A stretch of DNA of 64,000 nt from Globodera rostochiensis (lineage: Eukaryota; Nematoda; Chromadorea; Rhabditida; Heteroderidae). Both the position numbers and the translations under genes were made by a program. The stretch's first letter is position 1. Every line of letters starts with the position of its first letter. Under the pieces are notes generated by a model. It was given only the letters and a program-made list of their open reading frames with translations, searched no databases and had not been told where the DNA came from. The stretch spans positions 1 to 64,000 of the forward strand of contig JAEVLN010000012.1 of NCBI GenBank assembly GCA_018350325.1, given 5' to 3'. Shown here one piece after another: positions 10,626 to 22,081 of this stretch.

Positions 10626-12347
10626 GAGACGTCGAGAAGGAAAATGACAAGAAATGGGCTGACAGTTGGCCGACCGGTCGAGAGGGCATCGACTAAGGGC
10701 CCGCCATAATCCCCGCATTCCCTCCCGCCGTTGTTGTTCTCTTTGGTCGGTCTGACCGGCGACCGCGTGACCGACGCGGGCAAATTTGCCTTCGCTCGCC
10801 CTTTGCTTCTGCTGGGCTTCTTCGGTCCGTCCGCCGGTCGGTCGTCCGGTTGGCGGGCGGCGGAGAACAGCGCTTTTACGATTCCAATAGCAATTTATGG
10901 GGATGGAATGGGAGAAAGAGGGCGGGAGGGGGGGGGGGGGGGGGGAGGGCAAAGTGAGGAGAACGAGCACAAATATTCATCGATACGCAAATGGGACGAC
11001 TTCGGAGAAGACTCACTCATTTTCAGTGTCGCAAATGTCGCCGAATGAGAAAGTTCCAAGCCAAAACATCTCAAAGTGATTGTATCATTCACTATGAAAT
11101 CAGCCAAGGAAACAGTCTGCTCGTTTTGCTAATCGAATTAACGCCAATGAGACGGAAGGCATTCGGGGGAAAAAAATAACAAAGATCACCGGCGGGAGAG
11201 ACTCAAATCCATCCATAAACAAACACATACATACGAGGATTTCTTCGTCTTTTGGTACATTTTGTAGGCCGGACGACAGCTTACAAATTAGCATAGCATT
11301 TGAAATGGGACATGACATAAAGCCCCCCCCCCCCCCCTCTCCTCCCACAATAAATAAAGGGGACAGGCGGGCATAAGCCCTCCAGGGTACTCCCCGAAAA
11401 GGCTCGTTCCTAAACCGTACCCCAAACATTTTGAATTTACTTTGTTAGCCCTTTGTGTAAGTTGCGTTCACTTCCATTCTGTGCATATTTGAAATAGGCC
11501 CCCGGTGCAGGAACTCTCCACCCTCTCCCAAAAAAAAGGTTCAGGAAACAAAACTCGGGTGAAGGGTGATGAGCAACTGCAAGAGTTGGTTGAGGACGCC
11601 GTCGACTGGGCTCACCACATTCTAATTGGTAACGACGCTTTGACAGATTAAAACTGAAAATTTTACAAAATTTTGAACAAGAAGATGGATGCTCTCATCG
11701 ATCATGGCTTAAAACGATTTAGTCGAAAATTAATATGACTTGTGAGAATTTAATGCAAGAAAGCATCACATTCCTTCCAATTCTGGTTGCAAATCTCTTA
11801 ACAAATTGAGTCAAAATTTTTCCCGGCGGCACCGCCCGACCCCCCCCCTCTTCGATCCGAGCTCGAAAATTCGAATGTCAAATTCCGAATTCGAACATTG
11901 GTAGAACAAATCTCAACCTCAAAAAATAAAATTGATCGAATTCGGGCTCGGCACACAAACCCGAGCTCGGATTCGTGTTTCACGCATAAGATGCTGGATT
12001 TACGATTTAATTGAAACAGAAATGTATGATACGATGTCGCATCGGAGCATGACATCTTATCGAAGATACGACGGAAATTGAAACAAGCCTCCGGCGTCCA
12101 AACGTCTGGCTGGAGTCGGCAAGTAATCCGCCTAGGAATTGTTCCGACCGAATTTGAATCGGATGAGCTTATTTGCTTTGCAAAAAATACTATCCAGGAA
12201 ACGAATGCGCTAAAAAAATCTCGAATCGGTTATGTTAGATTTCAACCATAAAGTGGTTTGAGAGATTTAATCAGATGAAATCTTTTGTTAAGCTCAATAC
12301 ACGTCAATTCCGATTTACACGAGCGCAAGAAATTTGCTTTGAGAACA
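10626..12347. other. Intergenic, repeat remnants, no gene seen
   Basis: Contains G/C runs (10928-10947, 11324-11337) and a repeat fragment at 11757-11845 whose AAGCATCACA...TGCAA...CTCTTAACAAA sequence recurs at 22385-22440. A CCGAGCTCGGATT motif near 11965 recurs near 17230. No protein or RNA gene is recognised. Confidence 0.55.
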
Positions 12348-13815
12348 TCAATTTTTTGATCGGACACCCGGTATGAGATGCTGTAGGGACAGATACTGCT
12401 GATATGAGGCGTAAATGTTGTTGTTGTTGTTGTTGGTATTGTTTGCTGGCACCATCGGGGTTTTTTTTCCGGACGTGCCGTTGTTGTTGATCCGCTCCGA
12501 TAACATAAAAGTGAAATTTCCCCCTTTGTGCCGTGTACCGTCCCAGGGTCGGTTGATGCGTGCGCACATCTGTGACGCGTCCTCCTCCTTTCCCTAAAAA
12601 CCTTTGCTCTTTCTTTGATCCCTTTTTACTCGGCCAACTTATTGCCCCAATTAGATAGTCAGCAAACAGTTCAATTTATTGTTCTCCAAAGGATGCAGAT
12701 TTTGGGGTAGAAATGCCTATAGTCAAAAGTAAAGCAGAAATTGTAAAAACCTTCTGATGCCGAAGTGCCGCAGTGGCCATTGTCGAGTGATCCACAATTT
12801 TTTCCTGCAAAATCCGGTCCCAATTGTGTCGACTGAACAAATATTGCCGCATAGCCAAAACACGCGCAATCTTTCGAACATCCTTAGCCGGATCCAGTTT
12901 CGTAAGTTGTGCTAAAATTTAAGAAAATTTGCATCATTTGTATAAAAGTGTACCGTTTTTTTTGAGTGTCGAAATTTGGTGCAAGGTTCTGCGATGCTTC
13001 TCCCGGTAGATGATGCGCATTTGCTGAATTGATGTATCATAACGCCGCAACGCACCGATGTACTCCCTGACAATTTCTCGCTTCGCAAAGACATTAGCCC
13101 TGCTAAAATGAGAACTTAGGCTAGACTTCACAAATATGGATGGAATACAATCAATTTAGAACAATGAATATCCGTTGAGAAAATTCAGGGCTCGGGGGGA
13201 AGGGAGGTTAAGCAAACCTTTCAAGAAATGGTCCCCAAAAAATAAGTCAATCATTAAGGCTATTTTGCTTTTTACGGCATCGAGAAAAAAAAATGAATGA
13301 ATTTTAACTCAATTTGCTGAAATTTGCAACCAACATTTTTAAAACACAGTAATTTCTCGAAGATTTAAAGATTAATGTAAGAACAACTAAATACCTCAAC
13401 GGATTGTCAATGTCGTCCATTCGGTTGTCACAATATAAAGATTCATAAACAAATGGAAAATCAGCGGGATGTCGCGGCATAAGTGTTTCGTCGTCGTCAC
13501 TATCAAATAGACAAATGAATAAATTAAAGAAAACATTACTCAAAAGCACTTTATCAGAGGAAGGAAGTTTTGGCACGCATCAAAACAATGTTTAGCTCGC
13601 AGACCCTGTTGCTTTATTCGTTCGATAAAGCCGCGGTGCTAAAAAAGTGGAACAAAAAAATAAATAAAAATTGTTGCGCCAACCTCCTCGCAGAACCCGT
13701 AAGTTTTGAGGTCGTCACTCCTCCGCACATTTTGGCACCTCAACCGAGTCCTATTGCTAACGTACTCACACTGTTTACACCCTTCTTTGAGCAGCCCACT
13801 CGTTCCGACTTCCAT
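12348..13815 (-). CDS. sumv-1: KANSL2/SUMV-1-like NSL complex subunit, compact
   Basis: Six exons with matching phases give a 283-residue protein: 13684-13815, 13577-13638, 13395-13499, 12954-13099, 12751-12911 and 12348-12593. The first two exons build a KANSL2/INO80D-type zinc cluster (CKQCEYVSN, LRCQN, GFCEEHRG, KHCFDA). An acidic linker follows, then the family's core helix region: DDIDNPLRRANVFAKRE, then RYDTSIQQMRIIYREKHRRTL, then a helix ending LQEKIVDHSTMATAALRHQK. In animals KANSL2 is a scaffold of the nuclear histone-acetylating NSL complex, and C. elegans SUMV-1 is its homologue. Human KANSL2 is about 490 residues and has a second zinc cluster after the helices. Here that part is replaced by an Asn-rich tail (positions 12410-12440) ending LIPGVRSKN. 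The exon 2 donor (GATGC|GTGCCA) is weak but is the only one that keeps the frame. Confidence 0.85.
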
Positions 13816-15035
13816 TCCCTTAAAAGCTTCAAAAAATTAACTATTAAAATAAAAGTTAATGATTAGATATACATTTAATATATAAAACCAAATAAACATA
13901 TTGTTTATAAATTGTAAAATTTTAGTTGCAAAAAAACAAATCCCACTCTCCTTTTCAAAAAAATAAATAAAAACATTTCGAAAGCCGCTAAATTAACAAT
14001 TGGATTTTCTGGTCCGGAGTTCGAAATCGGGTGGAGTAAGATTCGGTTCCGACCGCTGAAAACTTGTAAAAATATTCTTTTAACGACTTTTAAAAAATTA
14101 TTTTTTTAAATGGGGAGATTCGTTTGACCCAAGTTCGAATTTGGGTTAGGTTCGCAATTCGCAAAACCCGAGCCCGGATTTTTCTACGCATATTATCACC
14201 CTAGAAAACATGCATATAAATTTTTGTTTCCATCGGGACCGAAATTCTGCACCATTGCAAATTTTGAGAAATTAATTTTCCAAAAATTTTTTGGCCTCAG
14301 AGAATGTAAGATGTAATTATTTTATTAACGAACATACTTTGTTTGTGCCCTTTTTATAATTTTGCAAAATAAATTAAACAAAAAAAAACTCATAGGACAA
14401 ATACCTCAAGATGTTCAATGCAATTCTCAACGACAATGTTCATAAACGGGTCAAAGCAGCGCAAATTTCCGGACACACTTCTAAACAAAAAAGTAAAATT
14501 AGATCGGAGTCAATAAAAAGGTGTTTGTTTCTAAGGGAATTCGGAGGCGTAGAATCCGATTCAAACATCCATTATCAACTTTTTGGCTTACCCCCCTCCC
14601 CCCAAAAAAAATTCAAGGCACGCTACGGTCCGGTATTAAACCGAAAAAGACCAGGGGCTTATTTATTAAAGGTCAAAAGCCATTTTTAACGGATCAATAA
14701 ATTCTGTTGGGACGTAGGGACGCGTTGAGAGTAAAAAAAAAACTTTCTTTCTTTTCCCTCCCATGCCAAATACGCGAATTACGAAATGGTGAGATGGGAA
14801 GGAAAGTGAAGGGAGCCATTCATTGCCCTCCTCCCCCAACCCGCCAACTCTCTGCTCGGGTTCGGACGCACTCGCATTAATTTTCCCGAACGCGCGCTTA
14901 AGGAAGAGAGAGACAAAGCGGAGAAAGGAGGATGGGAATAGTGGGGGAAAGAGTAACAGAGACGGGAAGCGAGCGCTTTATCGATTTACGCCCGTCCATC
15001 GGCGAGCAACAAAAAATCAAATGCCACTGTGCCTC
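13816..15035. other. Gap between genes, mostly AT-rich repeat remnants
   Basis: Apart from the Sm-G-like exon I see no gene. 13990-14200 carries AAGTTCGAATTTGGG and CCCGAGCCCGGATTTTTCTACGCAT motifs related to dispersed copies near 11860-11990 and 17230. Confidence 0.5.
14405..14486 (-). pseudogene. Orphan exon of a small nuclear ribonucleoprotein Sm-G-like protein
   Basis: On the minus strand about 26 codons read SVSGNLRCFDPFMNIVVENC followed by IEHLE, flanked by an acceptor (TTTGTTTAG) and a donor (GAG|GTATTTG). This is the Sm1 half of the Sm fold in snRNP G, where the family has RRVSGxLRGFDPFMNxV. The N-terminal Lys-rich start and the Sm2 part (IRGNS motif) could not be found in the flanks, which are AT-rich and repeat-like. 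It is probably a decayed duplicate or an exon stranded by transposition. A gene with very distant exons is not excluded. Confidence 0.55.
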
Positions 15036-15133
15036 CAGGGCAGGGAAATCGGAAAATAACATCCAAACCCCGAAATTTCCAAACCCCCAAAAATCCGAAA
15101 CAGCAAAAAATCCCAAAATTTTGCCCAGCCCTG
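15036..15133. mobile_element. Short TIR element, same family as 35271-35789
   Basis: The left end CAGGGCAGGGAAATCGGAAA and the inverted right end CAGGGCTGGGCAAAATTTTG face each other around phrases such as CCGAAATTTCC and CCAAAAATCCGAAAC, which also occur in the longer copy at 35.3-35.8 kb. At about 98 bp it is probably an internal-deletion derivative. The flanks do not form a clean duplication. Confidence 0.6.
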
Positions 15134-15149
15134 GCGCCTACCCCCGACG

Positions 15150-15540
15150 AGCACAAGACAGTTCTCTTTGTGGATGTGGAACTGGCCAACCCCCGTGAGC
15201 AATTTTGATTCATAAGTTCCGATAGTTTAAATGTGGGGAAAAAAGGAACGGTGTGTCTAAGACCCATGTTTTTGGGTTCTGAGAATATTCTTGAATAGAC
15301 AGAGTTAGGCAATATTGGAAGAATGTTGCATATTGCACAGATTGTTGATTCCTTTCCCCCCTTTTTTACAGCACAGTAGGATTAAATCAAAATTAAACCT
15401 CAAGCATTCCGGCCTCCCCAATTTGATTGCTACCAACGGACGTCGGAAAGCGTCGCGGGATTCTTCGTCAACAAAATTGCTCTTATTGAAAACCAAAGCA
15501 TTTGTAGCAGGCAAAAACATTGTAGATTAAACCAATAAAC
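15150..15540 (+). other. Possible terminal exon of an unrecognised plus-strand gene
   Basis: An open frame after the acceptor TTTTTTACAG at 15362-15371 reads SRIKSKLNLKHSGLPN..., then a Lys/Arg/Ser-rich stretch, and stops at 15528-15530. An AATAAA hexamer follows at 15534. An upstream piece with donor CCCCC|GTGAGC near 15197 can be joined in phase, using a CACAG acceptor, to a frame reading SSLCGCGTGQPP. I do not recognise the protein and the joining is uncertain, so I record it only as a candidate. Confidence 0.25.
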
Positions 15541-15813
15541 TGTTAAGACTTTCATAGGCTGAATATATTTGTGTCAATGATATATAACAGGCAACCCTAG
15601 AAGATTGAGGCCCGTCTTTTATTAGTCGATAATTTGAGTTAAAACCCCAATTGGAAACGAACTCTGAATGGGAATAAAGCAATTTATGTACTAAAAGTTA
15701 CGCGGTACAAAGACGGATAATGTGATAAGATCATAAAATGTAGAGAGAGTAATTAACATTGGTAAAAATGTGAGAAAAGCCATAGATGTGACTCGGATTA
15801 ATTGCAATAAGTT

Positions 15814-16448
15814 TTAGGGAGTGTGATTAATGATGCGATTCGGGACCGAATAGAATGCTTCCTCGATGTGACTTTCGCTGAACAGACGCGGCGCCGATCC
15901 CTCAGTGGTGGTATTCGCACTGATAGACGAAGAAGTGCACGGCTGCTGATGCTGGAACGTTTCCGACATGAAGTCAAAGACGCGTCCATTGGACGACTTT
16001 GAGAAATGTTGAGTGTTTGAGGAATTCGAAGGCACTGAACGCAACTCGTTGACGCGGTGGGCAAACCAGCACTCGGAGCCGTATCTTAAAAATCGATCAT
16101 TTTTTGTATTTAAATGTTATCTTCTACTGAAACGGTATGAAGTAATCCAAGCCTTGTCTGATAGTTTCGGACTCAATTAATGTTTAGTGCACACTTGCAG
16201 TATCCCAGTGTTAGAATATTGGCGCACATTTGAGTTTTGTAAAGCAACGTCTTGCTGAGATGAGTGGAAGTGCGTTTTGAATATGGAACCTTTAGCGCCT
16301 GGACGATATTGCGAAACTTACTCGTTGAACTGAAAGCAATAATATAACTAAAGTCAGTGGTTAAACGTCTGGTTTAATACCAATCCAGTTTCCAGTGCGT
16401 GTTGGAGGCAAGTGCAAGAACATCGTTGAGCGAAGAACGCGAATTTTC
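15814..16448 (-). CDS. CCCH (TIS11-type) zinc-finger RNA-binding protein, 5' incomplete
   Basis: Three exons (16381-16448, 16195-16329, 15814-16084) join in phase to give 157 codons of coding sequence. They encode a Ser-rich lead, a basic region (FRNIVQALKVPYSKRT) and one finger: YKTQMCANILTLGYC, K, YGSECWFAHRVNELR. The spacing is C-x8-C-x5-C-x3-H, and the YKT lead and trailing ELR are those of the first finger of tristetraprolin/TIS11 proteins, which bind AU-rich mRNA elements. The expected second finger is absent: after ELRSVPSN the protein runs into a Ser/Thr/Gln-rich tail and stops at 15814-15816. Nematodes have many small cytoplasmic CCCH proteins with germline or embryonic roles. That function is inference. 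I could not find an initiator exon above 16448. Confidence 0.75.
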
Positions 16449-17260
16449 CTGCATTAAATTTAAGGCAAAGATGTTGTTAGAATCGTATTATTTGAAGAAT
16501 GGTTTAATTGCCTTACGAATAGTCGCCTGAATTTTTTTAATCTCAATGGTATTATGTACTTTAAATTAAACGAAATTCTTTAAAAATTCCAGAAATCTCA
16601 AAAAAAGGACGCGTACACCAAAAAAAGACGTATGGGAGCCCTGCTTTAAACCAGGGCGCGGATTTTAGTTCCTTGACTATTTTTTTGTGCATATGCTTTT
16701 GAGAGAAGCTCAAAAATAGCTCTTTTCCCGAAACATAGAATTAAGCAGCGACATGCATATTTCGACGTTTTAGTGCCTAAATTAGGTTGTTACTTACTGT
16801 ATCTTGAAATTTGGGGTTTTTAGAAGCACGACGATTCACCCCCAAATCATCGAAAAATTCACCAGCAAATTCAAAAAGCATCCATCCAAATGATATCAGG
16901 ATCCTGCATTCTTACAATTTTAGCTACAATTGAACGTCTTCGTGTAACTTCTTACAGAAGCGAGCATATTTGGCATTTTTGCTTGATTCTGGCTGTGTTA
17001 AAAAAATTTATGTTTAACGATAGACTTTTACTTTAGTCCTTTCAAAAAAAACTCGAAATTGATCTTTTTACATTTTATATCCGAATGGAAAATTTGCATT
17101 GGAAACAAGCTTCAAAAAAGAGGGTGCAAAAGTGTATGAACTAACATAAAAATCAATATTTCGTCCGCGATGAGGTTAAATTTTTAAATGCATGTTTCTC
17201 GGGTAAAAAATACTTAAAATGAAACATGAATCCGAGCTCGGATTTTGCGAATGTCAAACT
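16449..17260. other. AT-rich stretch, no gene resolved
   Basis: This may contain the missing first exon of the CCCH gene, but no ATG-led frame with a proper donor was convincing. GGGAGCCCTG at 16644-16653 matches the terminal repeat of the hAT-like element at 22082-22830 and may be a stranded end. Confidence 0.4.
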
Positions 17261-17269
17261 CCGAACCCA

Positions 17270-17641
17270 GGCGTGGTGCTGACTCGGCTACGGACAACTC
17301 GGCTACTGGCGACTTTTTTTTGTTTCAACTTTTTTCAAACTACTCCAAATGATTAGCTTTCTTTTGTAATATTACTCAGAACGAGAGCTTTCGATTGATA
17401 GTAATTTCTTCTGATTCTGTTGGCTTGCAAAAAAGTTAGAACTTGAAAAGCAGTTCGTCTCCATAAATTCGCCCTTCCCTGTCCTAACTTTGGTTACGCT
17501 CAAGATAGCTAGTTGTAATTAGTATCAATCGAAAGCTCTCGTTGAGCTGAGTAATATTACAAAAGAAAGCTAATCATTTGGAGTAGTTTGAAAAAAGTTG
17601 AAACAAAAAAAAGTCGCCAGTAGCCGAGTTGTCCGGACACG
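17270..17641. mobile_element. Mutator-like foldback MITE with 9-bp duplication
   Basis: About 120 bp at the left (from GGCGTGGTGCTGACTCGGCT) is repeated inverted at the right, containing GACAACTCGGCTACTGGCGA and a long stretch ending in AGAAAGCTAATCA-type sequence. The flanks carry the identical 9-mer CCGAACCCA at 17261-17269 and 17642-17650. Long inverted repeats with a 9-bp duplication are typical of Mutator-like elements. There is no coding capacity, and the middle is about 130 bp. Confidence 0.85.
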
Positions 17642-18025
17642 CCGAACCCAATTGGACAATTTTCGAGATTTCAGACATGCGAAAAATAATTTATGCTGAG
17701 CACGAATAACAGAATTAATATGTTGACCCTGATCAAAAGGTAATTACGTCAACTCCTTCATGGAGATCCACACACTCCATTCGCACTTGAAATTGATTTA
17801 GTACTAAACTATCCGTTTTTACTTCATTCTTAAGAATCTACCAATCCATTTCAGTCAAACTTAAAAGACATGAAAAACGACCAAACGCATTATTTATTGA
17901 AATGCAATAATTGTATCGAGAGCTCAACCAAAGCTGTTCAAGCTATTCAACAACATAGAGTCTGGATTGGCTGAAAATTGTCAAAAATCCGAATTCGTTT
18001 TGCATATGATCTATAGATTTATCAT

Positions 18026-19312
18026 TCACGCCTCACTGTCATCAGTGGAGACGCTCTTCTGAGCTCCCTTCGCATCCCCAGCATTGGCATCGTGGCCGCG
18101 TTCACCCATCACCGTCTTCTTGCCTTCGTCATTCTCTTTGTCAGCAGCCTTATTTTTGTTGTCGATACTTTTGGGGTTGCGACGACCGTTGCGAGTGCCA
18201 ACTACTGAGCGCGAACCTTTGATACCATCACTACCATCAACGACAACAGCTTTGTCCTTGGTGTTCTGCTAAAATAAAACTTAAATCACTTTGAAAAAAA
18301 CCCAAAGGATCGCGGATGGGAGGACTTTTAATCATTTTGTTTTGCGCAAAAAACTATTGGATGCTGGTGGGCTAGAAAATTCACAGCACTTTCCCAGCAG
18401 GACGCATAAATCTGCCAGCACTAATCATTCGCTTGATGTTCTTGCCACCACCCAGCTGCTGCTGCGGATTGTATTGAATTGCGGTGCCGACACGCATCCC
18501 ACCAGGTCCAGAGACAACGGCCGCCTCCCTGCCCTTCTCGCCATCAATGATATCAAATTCCAACTAAATATTACGATGTATAAACCAGGGCTCGGATATC
18601 TTATGTTTTAGCATTTTTCGAGTTTCGGGGGCGGAGGGGGGAGGGGGGGGTCAATTACTTCGTTTCATAGGGGGCACGAAAATATTAGTAATAATGAGAA
18701 AACAAAACAATTCCGTCGGGACTCCAAATCCAAAGGATTGTCAAAATTTTGACCAAAAGGGTTCCTCCTATGGTTTAAAATTTGAAGCGACACTAAAATA
18801 TTGTCAGATTCGTGATCAGCACCCTTGAAAACGCCATAGATGGTATTTCCAGCAGATTTGGGGGAGGGGGGTCGCAAAACAGGAAGTCACTATATCTATC
18901 GGGAAGGCACTGACCTTTTGGCCCTCAATCAACACGAAATGCATCTTGACTTTACGAACAATGGCCGACGCATGGAGAAACACGTCTTGGCCACCATCAT
19001 CTCGCGTAATGAATCCATAACCTAAAAGTTGCATTTTACATATTACTGTAGTTCATCCAAAAAAATCGAGTTTAAAACGAAAGCAATTTCACCTATAACA
19101 TAACCCAACGAGTTTGCAAAAAGCAAGAAAAAACCTTTCCAAAAGTCGAACCACTTCACGCGTCCGGAGACCCCACGCTCCAATACGATTGGCGAGCGAA
19201 TCACACGTTGCGATGGACGATTGGAGACTGCATCGGCAATGCGAATCTTCTCAACTTCATTGGACAACTGTTCCGTGTAGACGGTAGTTGCTGCTTCAAT
19301 AGGATGCGTCAT
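18026..19312 (-). CDS. Y-box protein with cold-shock domain (CEY family)
   Basis: Four exons (19135-19312, 18915-19021, 18390-18563, 18026-18268) give 233 residues with matching phases. After about 50 residues comes a cold-shock domain: SGRVKWFDFWKGYGFITRDD across the first splice, then GGQDVFLHASAI, then a hydrophobic strand and LEFDIIDGEKGREAAVVSGP. The RNP-like motifs YGFI and VFLH are intact, so single-stranded RNA/DNA binding is expected. Y-box proteins package and stabilise mRNA in cytoplasmic RNPs, and C. elegans has the CEY-1 to CEY-4 set. The tail is Lys/Asp-rich with little RG content, and the protein is short for the family. The ATG is at 19310-19312 and the stop at 18026-18028. 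I cannot say which CEY paralogue it matches. Confidence 0.93.
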
Positions 19313-20029
19313 TGTATAGTATAAGCTGCGTTCGATCTTGTTGTTCTCGGGAATGTTTGTCTAATTGCGGTTTTCACTGTAAACAAGTTTGGAGATTATA
19401 CAGTAAAGTTTTGGATGTTGCTTCGGCATTATATGTAAGAACGAGCAACTCATGGAATTATTGTTAGAATATGTATAACCAGGGCTGACAGATAAATCAA
19501 AGGCCTCACTTGGGCAGGCAAAAAAAGCTTCATTTCCGTCCAAAAGGCCTCATTTTGCAAATAATACAAGTTGGTTCTTTGGCTATATTTATGGTTGCAT
19601 TTGGGCGTTGAGCCTCTTGCATGTTTAAACTCGGTTTTGTATTTTTAGAGATCCACCGCCGGAAGAGAGGTCATACTATCGGATTAAGACGACGTTTGTG
19701 CAGTGATGCCTGCCTGGAATGTTTGCCGTGGACGCAGCAAATTTGGGCCGAAAATTGGTGTAATTTCATTTTATTCGTTTTTAAGCAACAAAGGCCGAAG
19801 CAGCAGGGAGATTTATTTACCTACCTACCTAATATGGGGTTTCCCACAAAAATGAATGAATCGTTGTAATGCGAAGTACGTGACGAATTTTTTATGTATT
19901 GAGCCGGGGAAAGGGAACGCCAAAAGAAGAGAACGGTTAGAGAAATGTAAAAGCGAAATAGTGTACACTTTTTAACGGTAATAAAATTTAAAATGAATTG
20001 CTTTGATTTTTCATAGAAACTCAATTTGA
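19313..20029. other. Upstream flank of the Y-box gene, no further gene
   Basis: Contains CAGGGCTGACAGATAAATCA at 19482, followed by AAGGCCTCA motifs like those inside the hAT-like element at 22082. It is probably a truncated copy with no matching right end. Nothing else was recognised. Confidence 0.45.
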
Positions 20030-20119
20030 CTTTAAATTAGGGAGCTTTTATTAAAATCAACGTTCAGCCAACAACGTAAATATCAACATTTTTAAACGAA
20101 CGGTCTTTATTTTGGGCAG

Positions 20120-20559
20120 CATCACTTCAGTGCCCACACTTCAGTGCCGGACACTTCAGTGCCAGCACTTAAAAAGGCTATAACTTTTTTTAAACTCAAC
20201 CAAATCATACAATCAAGATGTCATTGGAAAGCTCTAAGCTTTTAAAAGCTATTGTTAAGCCAACGCTAGTCAATTTAAAAAAGTTATTGCAATAAAACTG
20301 ATGAAAAGCCCTGATTTTGGGTGTTTTTCACGTTGAACTTCTTAAAAACGATTGAACCGCCTTGGCTTTTTTTTTGCACGATTCTTCTCATTTAGAGCTT
20401 TCCAATGACATCTTGATTGTATGATTTCGTTGAGTTTAAAAAAAGTTATAGCCTTTTTAAGTGCTGGCACTGAAGTGTCACTGAAGTGTGGGCACTGAAG
20501 TGTCCGGCACTGAAGTGTGGGCACTGAAGTGATGCGTACCCTAAAAAGGTTCCCTATCC
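20120..20559. mobile_element. Foldback element with CACTTCAGTGCC repeats, 9-bp duplication
   Basis: The left arm has three CACTTCAGTGCC motifs followed by about 80 bp that is inverted in the right arm (GGCACTGAAGTGT repeats). TTTGGGCAG flanks both sides (20111-20119, 20560-20568). About 24 bp at the right end have no counterpart at the left, so the left tip may be trimmed. The arms plus the 9-bp duplication suggest a Mutator-like MITE inserted in the TAGGGAGC element. Confidence 0.75.
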
Positions 20560-20757
20560 TTTGGGCAGTGCAATATATGTAATTTTAAAAAATAATTTTT
20601 TGAGTACAAGTTGTTTGTAAGTTATAAGGAAAATTAATTGGGGCGTGCCAGATGATATGAAACGGCACGCAAATACTCCATTGCTCTATTATCAAATTGC
20701 AAACAGTTGCAATTTGCATGTTATCTTCAACTTTGCTGTCCGCTTCAAACTGATAAT

Positions 20758-21470
20758 TAGGGATCGGACCGATATGCACCAAAAATGGCCAAATATGCGC
20801 ATATATATGCACCAAAAAAAGGCCAAAATATGCACCAAAATATGCCAAAAATGCCGAAATATGCACCAAAAATGCCGAAATATGCATCGAAAAATGGCAC
20901 TTTTAGTTCACTATTTTGCTTAATACTTAATTTTTTCATCTTTTAACGTCTGATAAGTAGGTTAAAGCCTTTTCGCATATTATTTTAGTATTTTTGGAAA
21001 GTTGAACAAATTGAGAAAAAAGTTCCGGAATTTTAACTGTCAGGCCAATTCATCGCCGGCTGGCCATCTCCGCGCCAGGCACTCGAGCGCTGCGCCATTT
21101 CAGCGCCGCGATTTTTCCCCTTTTTTTATGAAAATGTTCAATTCTTCAAGCATTTTTTTCAAAAATGACTAAACCTTATTGTTAAAAATATGAATTATTT
21201 TTCAAAAACAGCCAGAAATCCATGATTTTGGGTTCATTTTATCAAATTTTTTTTTGAACAAAAATGCTAAAATATGCTCGAAATATGCAAAATATGCCAA
21301 AATATGCAAAATATGTAAAAAATATGCACGAACCCCCAAAATATGAAAAATATGTTTTTTTAAACTTGACCAAAAAAGCTCAAACCAACGCGAAAAGGCT
21401 ATTTTTAAGCCGTATTCTTCAAAGCATATGAGAAAACAAAATATGCAAAATGCATATAATCCGTTCCCTA
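20758..21470. mobile_element. hAT-like MITE rich in ATATGCAC/AAATATGC motifs
   Basis: The ends TAGGGATCGG and the inverted TAGGGAACGG are flanked by CTGATAAT on both sides (20750-20757, 21471-21478). The interior has dozens of subterminal copies of AATATGC, AAAATGCC and ATATGCACC in both halves, a pattern like transposase-binding arrays. No open frame is present. It is nested within the larger element. Confidence 0.85.
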
Positions 21471-22081
21471 CTGATAATCGAAGCCTTCTCGAGTTAGAAG
21501 GCTTTTGCCTTTTTTTGAAATGACTAAGTAGTTTGGACCTAAAGTTGTTTGGGCCATCCCCCCCCCCCTATGTCTCCCCGCCACCCCCCCCCCCCCCCAT
21601 TCTTTATCTGCCCGGATTGTTCCATCATATTAATAAGAATCAGTCAACATCATCAAAGCAACATTTTATTAGCATATTTCTATTTAAAAAATAATAAACC
21701 AACTAAAATTTTTTTTATATAAAAAAATATTTAAAAGTTTGACTGATTAATTAATTTTCGCAAAAAAAGTCACTGCCCAAAGGATCACTGCCCAATCGAT
21801 CCACTGCCCAAAGGATCCACTGCCCAAACGATCGGTCACCCCCTATGTTGATATTTATGTTGTCATTACGCCAACAATCTTCCAACATTACGCCAACGTT
21901 GTAAATATCAATATTTTTAAATCTCATCTCGTTTGAATTTTTCTTATTCCTTTTTTTCTCTGCCTCTAACTCTAACCATGCAAAATATAACCGTTCGTTT
22001 AAAAATGTTGATATTTACGTTGTTGGCGTAATGATCGTTGATTTTAATAAAATATCAACGTACGTTGATATTTATTTAATA

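Noticed and set aside
9525..10970. Long minus-strand open frame of over 480 codons made of Ser/Leu/Phe repeats
   Set aside because: It is the translation of the purine minisatellite, open in several frames on both strands, with no domain or splice support.
19482..19560. Possible hAT-like element beginning CAGGGCTGACAG
   Set aside because: No matching inverted end or duplication was found within a reasonable distance. Kept only as a truncated-copy remark.
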